Source: Clostridia bacterium (GTDB taxonomy: Bacteria; Bacillota_A; Clostridia; Oscillospirales; CAG-272). Taken from it: a stretch of DNA of 9,034 nt. The notes below the pieces were generated by a model. The model did no database searches. It was not told the origin of the DNA and was given only the letters and a program-made list of their open reading frames with translations. This document shows positions 5,490-9,034 of this stretch, one piece after another. Location: assembly GCA_017935805.1 (NCBI GenBank), contig JAGBGV010000303.1, forward strand, positions 1 through 9,034, written 5' to 3'. Position 1 is the stretch's first letter, and every line of letters starts with the position of its first letter. Made by a program: the position numbers and the translations under genes.

Positions 5490-6584
5490 ATGAAACTTGG
5501 TATTATCGGTCTTCCAAACGTAGGCAAGATCACACTTTTCAACGCACTGACAGGTGCAGGTGCTCCAAGTGCCAATTATCCCTTCTGCACCATTGACCCT
5601 AACGTAGGTATTGTTCAGGTGCCCGACTATCGCCTTGACAAGCTGGCAGAAATGTATGATCCCCAGCTTTACACCCCTGCAACTGTCGAATTTGTTGACA
5701 TTGCAGGTCTTGTTCGCGGCGCATCCAAGGGTGAAGGTCTCGGAAACAAGTTCCTTTCACACATTCGTGACGTTGATGCGGTAATCCATGTTCTCCGTTG
5801 CTTTGACGACGGTGACATCATCCATGTTGACGGCACAGTTGACCCCATTCGCGACCTTGAAACTATCAATATGGAGCTTATCTATTCCGATATCGAACAG
5901 CTTGAGAAGCGTATCGACAGAGTGACAAAGCTGCTCAAGGGAGACAAGACTCTCCAGCCTCAGCTTGACATGTACAACAAGCTTCTTGCTGCATTGAATG
6001 AGGGTAAGACTGCCCGCAGCGTTGAGCTTTCAGCTGATGACCTCGCTTTGCTTGATGACGTTAACCTTCTCACCCTCAAGCCCATTATTTACGTTGCCAA
6101 CGTAAGCGAGGATGAGGCTGCAGGTGTTTCTGACGACAATATTTTCTTCAAGAATCTCAAGGCTGCAGCTGACGAAGAAAACGCAGAGGTTATTCCGGTT
6201 TGCGCCGGTATTGAAGCTGAGATCGCGGAGCTTGATCCTGAGGAAAAGAAGATGTTCCTTGCAGATATGGGCATCGAGGAAAGCGGTCTTGACAGACTCA
6301 TCAAGGCAAGCTATTCCCTGCTCGGATATATCAGCTACCTTACAGCAGGTCCGAAGGAAGTACGTGCATGGACTATTGTAAACGGCACAAAGGCTCCTCA
6401 GGCAGCGGGCAAGATCCACAGTGATTTCGAACGTGGCTTCATCCGTGCGGAAATCGTTGCATTTGATGACCTTATGGCTTGCGGCTCGATGAACGCAGCA
6501 AAGGAAAAGGGCCTTGTTCGCAGTGAAGGTAAGGAATACGTCATCCATGACGGCGATGTGGTACTCTTCAGATTCAACGTATAA
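5490..6584 (+). CDS. ychF: Redox-regulated ATPase YchF (Obg/HAS family)
   Basis: This universally conserved cytoplasmic P-loop ATPase binds ribosomes and is linked to translation and oxidative-stress responses. Its 364 aa is the usual length. The start has AGGA upstream at good spacing. G domain: P-loop [11 protein letters not shown] (7-17), [11 protein letters not shown] (30-40) with the family's conserved Cys33, Walker B region [20 protein letters not shown] (70-89), and NVSE (204-207), the NxxE motif that gives YchF ATP rather than GTP specificity. A helical insertion spans about 125-195. The C-terminal TGS domain spans about 281-364 ([34 protein letters not shown]). One oddity: residue 14, right after P-loop Lys13, is Ile where nearly all P-loop NTPases have Ser or Thr to bind Mg; Thr15 follows it. 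First gene of the rightward ychF-lgt-folD group. Confidence 0.95.
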   Translation: MKLGIIGLPNVGKITLFNALTGAGAPSANYPFCTIDPNVGIVQVPDYRLDKLAEMYDPQLYTPATVEFVDIAGLVRGASKGEGLGNKFLSHIRDVDAVIHVLRCFDDGDIIHVDGTVDPIRDLETINMELIYSDIEQLEKRIDRVTKLLKGDKTLQPQLDMYNKLLAALNEGKTARSVELSADDLALLDDVNLLTLKPIIYVANVSEDEAAGVSDDNIFFKNLKAAADEENAEVIPVCAGIEAEIAELDPEEKKMFLADMGIEESGLDRLIKASYSLLGYISYLTAGPKEVRAWTIVNGTKAPQAAGKIHSDFERGFIRAEIVAFDDLMACGSMNAAKEKGLVRSEGKEYVIHDGDVVLFRFNV

Positions 6585-6630
6585 CTTCGGTGCCCCTTCA
6601 GTTTGATACATAAATAAACGGAGGAAAACT

Positions 6631-7587
6631 ATGGAATTTATCGAGTATAAGAAATATTTATCATTCCCGGGTCTTGGAATTGAGCCCTTCTATGTTGACA
6701 GAGTTGCATTTACGCTCTTTGGCAAGGATGTATACTGGTACGGCGTACTCATCACCTGCGGCATGATACTTGCGGTTGTATGTGCGCTTTGGCTTGCAAA
6801 GCTCGAGAAGATCAAGTCCGACCACATTTACGATCTGGCGCTTTGGGTAATTATCTTCGGAGTGCTTGGCGCAAGAGCTTATTATGTGATCTTTGACTGG
6901 GATCCTGCGGTTTATCTTGAAACCGGCGGCAACTTTTTCCAGAACGCATGGGGCACATTCGTAAACTGCCTCGCAATGTGGGATGGCGGTCTTGCAATAT
7001 ACGGCGGTGTGATCGCCGGTCTTATCACAGGCTTTATTTTCGCAAAGGTCAAAAAAATTCAGTTCCTCAAGCTGTTTGACATTCTCGCCGCCTGCGTTCT
7101 TATCGGTCAGATCATCGGACGCTGGGGCAACTTCATCAACATTGAGGTATACGGTGCGGAAACAGATACCCTATTCAGAATGGGCATTCATCTGATGAAC
7201 GGCACAGGCGACGTTCTCGCGGAATACTTCGTTCACCCAACATTCCTTTACGAATCAATGTGGAATCTTGTGGGACTCATTCTGGCTCTTATAATGTACA
7301 AAAAGAAAAAGTTCAACGGTCAGATATTCTGCTTCTACCTGGTTTGGTACGGATTCGGAAGAATAATCCTTGAGGGAATGCGTGATCCCGAGTATAACCT
7401 CATGATAGGCAATACAGGCATTATGGTTTCACAGCTTGTGGGATTCATTTCGCTCATTATCGGAATAATAATTTTCGTATTTCTGCTTCATAAAAACAAG
7501 AAAGCTAAAGCAGAAAATGCTGAATATGCCCCCGTTTATGACGGTCCGGCAAATGAGGCAGCAGACCAAGGCAATTCGGAGGAATAA
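6631..7587 (+). CDS. lgt: Phosphatidylglycerol:prolipoprotein diacylglyceryl transferase
   Basis: This integral membrane enzyme transfers diacylglycerol from phosphatidylglycerol to the lipobox cysteine of prelipoproteins, the first step of lipoprotein maturation. The start is set by GGAGG six bases before ATG, 46 bases after ychF. It has 318 aa and several membrane helices, clearest at about 35-55, 68-88, 117-137, 148-163, 210-223, 230-246 and 265-286. Family signatures: [10 protein letters not shown] (117-126), [13 protein letters not shown] (163-175) with Arg164, Asn167 and Glu172, HPTFLYES (202-209), and [11 protein letters not shown] (241-251) with the essential Arg and Glu. The tail after 288 is charged ([14 protein letters not shown] and an acidic end) and not conserved, presumably cytosolic. 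Its last codons contain the Shine-Dalgarno of folD. Confidence 0.96.
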   Translation: MEFIEYKKYLSFPGLGIEPFYVDRVAFTLFGKDVYWYGVLITCGMILAVVCALWLAKLEKIKSDHIYDLALWVIIFGVLGARAYYVIFDWDPAVYLETGGNFFQNAWGTFVNCLAMWDGGLAIYGGVIAGLITGFIFAKVKKIQFLKLFDILAACVLIGQIIGRWGNFINIEVYGAETDTLFRMGIHLMNGTGDVLAEYFVHPTFLYESMWNLVGLILALIMYKKKKFNGQIFCFYLVWYGFGRIILEGMRDPEYNLMIGNTGIMVSQLVGFISLIIGIIIFVFLLHKNKKAKAENAEYAPVYDGPANEAADQGNSEE

Positions 7588-7589
7588 TC

Positions 7590-8447
7590 ATGGCACATAT
7601 TATCGACGGTAAAGTAATTTCTGCGTCCGCAAGACTTGATATAGCAGAGCGCGGACGTGCGTTTTTCGAAAAAACAGGCATCCGTCCGGGACTTGCTGTA
7701 GTTATTGTTGGCGAGGATCCCGCATCCAAGGTATACGTTCGTAATAAGAAAAAAGGATGCGAAGAGGCAGGCTTCTATTCAGAGGTCCACGAAATGTCCG
7801 CGGAAACAACAATGGACGAGCTGCTCGCAAAGATAGAAGAACTCAAGAATAACGAAAAAATTCACGGAATCCTTGTTCAGCTTCCCTTACCGAAGCATCT
7901 TGACGAGAAGGCAGTAATTGATGCGATCCCGCCTGAAAAGGACGTTGACGCATTCCATCCTGTCAATACCGGCAAAATAATGATCGGTGACTACAACTTC
8001 CTGCCCTGCACACCTGCGGGAGTCATGAAGATGCTTGAATACGAGAAGATCGACGTGTCTGGCAAGGAATGCGTTGTAATAGGCCGCAGTAATATCGTTG
8101 GTAAGCCAATGGCAATGCTGCTGCTTCACGCAAACGGCACGGTTACAGTATGTCATTCCCGCACAAAGGATCTGGCTGAGGTTACACGCCGCGCTGATAT
8201 ACTTGTTGTGGCAATCGGCAAGGCAAACTTCGTCACAGCTGATATGGTAAAAGAAGGCGCTGTTGTAATTGACGTGGGAATGAACCGCAATGCTGAAGGC
8301 AAGCTCTGCGGTGACGTTGACTTTGAGAATGTAAAAGAAAAGGCATCCGCGATCACTCCTGTACCCGGTGGAGTAGGCGTCATGACCATCACAATGCTTC
8401 TTGAAAACACTCTCCGCGCTGCTGAGTTGGCGGTCAAGGGCAATTAA
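7590..8447 (+). CDS. folD: Bifunctional methylenetetrahydrofolate dehydrogenase / methenyltetrahydrofolate cyclohydrolase
   Basis: This cytoplasmic one-carbon enzyme interconverts 5,10-methylene-THF, 5,10-methenyl-THF and 10-formyl-THF using NADP, feeding purine and formyl-Met synthesis. 285 aa is the standard length. ATG is two bases after the lgt stop, with GGAGG inside the lgt end, so the two are probably translationally coupled. Catalytic block [13 protein letters not shown] (49-61), with Tyr49 and Lys55 matching E. coli Tyr50 and Lys56; VQLPLP (96-101) with Gln97; KDVDAFHP (117-124) with Asp120; NADP-binding [10 protein letters not shown] (165-174); the C-terminal signature [11 protein letters not shown] (257-267) has Val264 where Pro is common. 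All known catalytic residues are present. Confidence 0.97.
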   Translation: MAHIIDGKVISASARLDIAERGRAFFEKTGIRPGLAVVIVGEDPASKVYVRNKKKGCEEAGFYSEVHEMSAETTMDELLAKIEELKNNEKIHGILVQLPLPKHLDEKAVIDAIPPEKDVDAFHPVNTGKIMIGDYNFLPCTPAGVMKMLEYEKIDVSGKECVVIGRSNIVGKPMAMLLLHANGTVTVCHSRTKDLAEVTRRADILVVAIGKANFVTADMVKEGAVVIDVGMNRNAEGKLCGDVDFENVKEKASAITPVPGGVGVMTITMLLENTLRAAELAVKGN

Positions 8448-8453
8448 TACGTT

Positions 8454-8491
8454 AAAATCTTCCTAAACAACAAAAATTTAGGAAGATTTTT
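8454..8491 (+). terminator. Intrinsic terminator after folD
   Basis: AAAATCTTCCTAAA (8454-8467) and TTTAGGAAGATTTT (8477-8490) are perfectly complementary over 14 bp around a 9-base loop, ending in five T residues (8487-8491). It begins seven bases after the folD stop. The A-rich 5' arm gives a T-rich end on the minus strand too, so it could work in both directions. It separates folD from the sigma factor gene. Confidence 0.85.
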
Positions 8492-8503
8492 CAGTTATAA
8501 ACC

Positions 8504-8532
8504 GAACCTTTTGAATTTTTCGCTACTATATA
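8504..8532 (+). promoter_or_regulatory. Candidate ECF-type promoter of the sigma factor gene
   Basis: GAACC (8504-8508) followed by a T-rich spacer and TACTATATA (8524-8532) resembles ECF promoters, whose -35 element typically carries GAAC about 16 bases before the -10. A proper SigA pair is not visible here: TTGAAT (8511-8516) lies only 10 bases before TATATA. An ECF-like promoter directly before a sigma gene suggests autoregulation. Found by eye; treat as tentative. Confidence 0.4.
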
Positions 8533-8542
8533 GGCAAATAAG

Positions 8543-8550
8543 AAAGGAGG
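8543..8550 (+). promoter_or_regulatory. Perfect Shine-Dalgarno of the sigma factor gene
   Basis: AAAGGAGG (8543-8550) is fully complementary to the 16S anti-Shine-Dalgarno and sits eight bases before the ATG at 8559. This favours that ATG over the in-frame ATG three codons later. Confidence 0.75.
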
Positions 8551-8558
8551 TAGCTTAC

Positions 8559-9034
8559 ATGGATTCCATGGATGCTTTGCTGGAGTACATCGATGAGATT
8601 TGGAAAATGGCATTCTCCAAATGTGGCAATACGCATGATGCTGATGATCTTGTTCAGGACACTTATCTTGCAGCCCTTACCGCCCTGCGTAGCGGAAAAT
8701 TCATCCAGTACCCGAGAACTTGGCTTGCGAACACTTTGATGCATATTTTTGGCAGCCGTATGCGAGAGAAGTATCGCTTGCCGATAATTTCACTGAATGA
8801 ATCAGCTGTACAGAGTATTGCTGAATATGCCTCATCCGCAGAAGAAAAAGAAGAAGAGATCCATCTGCGAAAGTGCATTGCGTCATTGACAGAGCTATAT
8901 CGCAATGTAATTGTTATGCATTATATTGGCGGGATGCAAATTGACGAGATTGCCCGTCAGCTTAATGTACCGGTTGGCACAGTAAAAAGAAGACTCCATG
9001 TAGGCAGAGAAAGAATGAAAAAAGAACAAAACAA
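8559..9034 (+). CDS. Sigma-70 family (ECF-type) RNA polymerase sigma factor, 3' end outside the window
   Basis: An open frame of 158 codons runs from ATG 8559 to the window edge without a stop, so the gene is partial. Residues 10-75 fit sigma region 2: helix IDEIWKMAFSKCGN, then HDADDLVQDTYLAAL (26-40), RTWLANTLMHIF (53-64) and REKYRLP. A charged linker with EEKEEE lies at 95-100. Residues 102-155 fit region 4: LTELYRNVIVMHYIGGMQIDEIAR, then the helix-turn-helix recognition part LNVPVGTVKRRLHVGRERM (135-153). No region 1.1 or 3 is visible, as in ECF factors. It would direct RNA polymerase to alternative promoters. No anti-sigma gene is in view. Some Clostridia homologues, as I recall, carry a long extra C-terminal region; whether this one does lies beyond the edge. 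Confidence 0.88.
   Translation, partial: MDSMDALLEYIDEIWKMAFSKCGNTHDADDLVQDTYLAALTALRSGKFIQYPRTWLANTLMHIFGSRMREKYRLPIISLNESAVQSIAEYASSAEEKEEEIHLRKCIASLTELYRNVIVMHYIGGMQIDEIARQLNVPVGTVKRRLHVGRERMKKEQN

Noticed and set aside
5291..5575. Minus-strand 94-codon frame over the ychF promoter and start
   Set aside because: Its first part is antisense to the ychF P-loop and the rest is AT-rich intergenic DNA. No RBS or homology is visible.
6030..6611. Minus-strand open frame of 193 codons opposite ychF
   Set aside because: It lies fully over conserved ychF codons, shows no domain or RBS, and is explained by the codon bias of ychF.

Overview
The window looks like a chromosomal segment of a Gram-positive, Clostridia-type bacterium, most likely an Oscillospiraceae/Ruminococcus-like gut organism. 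Three things point there: strong AGGAGG-type ribosome binding sites, a GerA/SpoVAF spore germination protein, and palindromic REP-like repeats of a kind I recall from that group. The taxonomic call is inference, because nothing here is a definitive marker. Most of the window is ordinary core genome, and I do not see a convincing undescribed multi-gene system in it.

Layout. Positions 1-244 hold no gene but several hairpins: two REP-like units in opposite orientation, two hairpins that could stop rightward transcription, and the terminator of the leftward operon. From 5152 leftward to 245 runs a minus-strand cluster: an OmpR/PhoB-type response regulator, its membrane histidine kinase, a THUMP-domain 23S rRNA guanine methyltransferase of the RlmL/YpsC type (its start overlaps the kinase stop as ATGA), and a solitary SpoVAF/GerA-family germination protein. 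The 337-base divergent intergenic region (5153-5489) holds promoter candidates for both directions. These include an 11-base-spaced TTCATA direct repeat upstream of the regulator and a near-consensus housekeeping promoter for ychF.

Rightward from 5490 run ychF (Obg-family ATPase), lgt (prolipoprotein diacylglyceryl transferase) and folD (one-carbon folate enzyme). lgt and folD are 2 bases apart, and a strong hairpin terminator follows folD. At the right edge a sigma-70/ECF-type sigma factor begins at 8559 behind a perfect Shine-Dalgarno and a GAACC-type promoter candidate. It runs off the end of the window.

How the genes relate. The regulator and kinase form one signalling pair. The methyltransferase is translationally coupled to the kinase, although its job is ribosome modification. 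The germination gene has its own candidate forespore (SigG-like) promoter, so it may be only physically attached to that operon. ychF, lgt and folD are housekeeping functions (translation/stress ATPase, lipoprotein maturation, C1 metabolism) with no obvious pathway link. Points most worth a second look: isoleucine in place of the Mg-binding Ser/Thr of the YchF P-loop, the SigG-like promoter, the TTCATA repeat, the intercistronic hairpin between regulator and kinase, and the ECF-like promoter and unseen C-terminus of the edge sigma factor.
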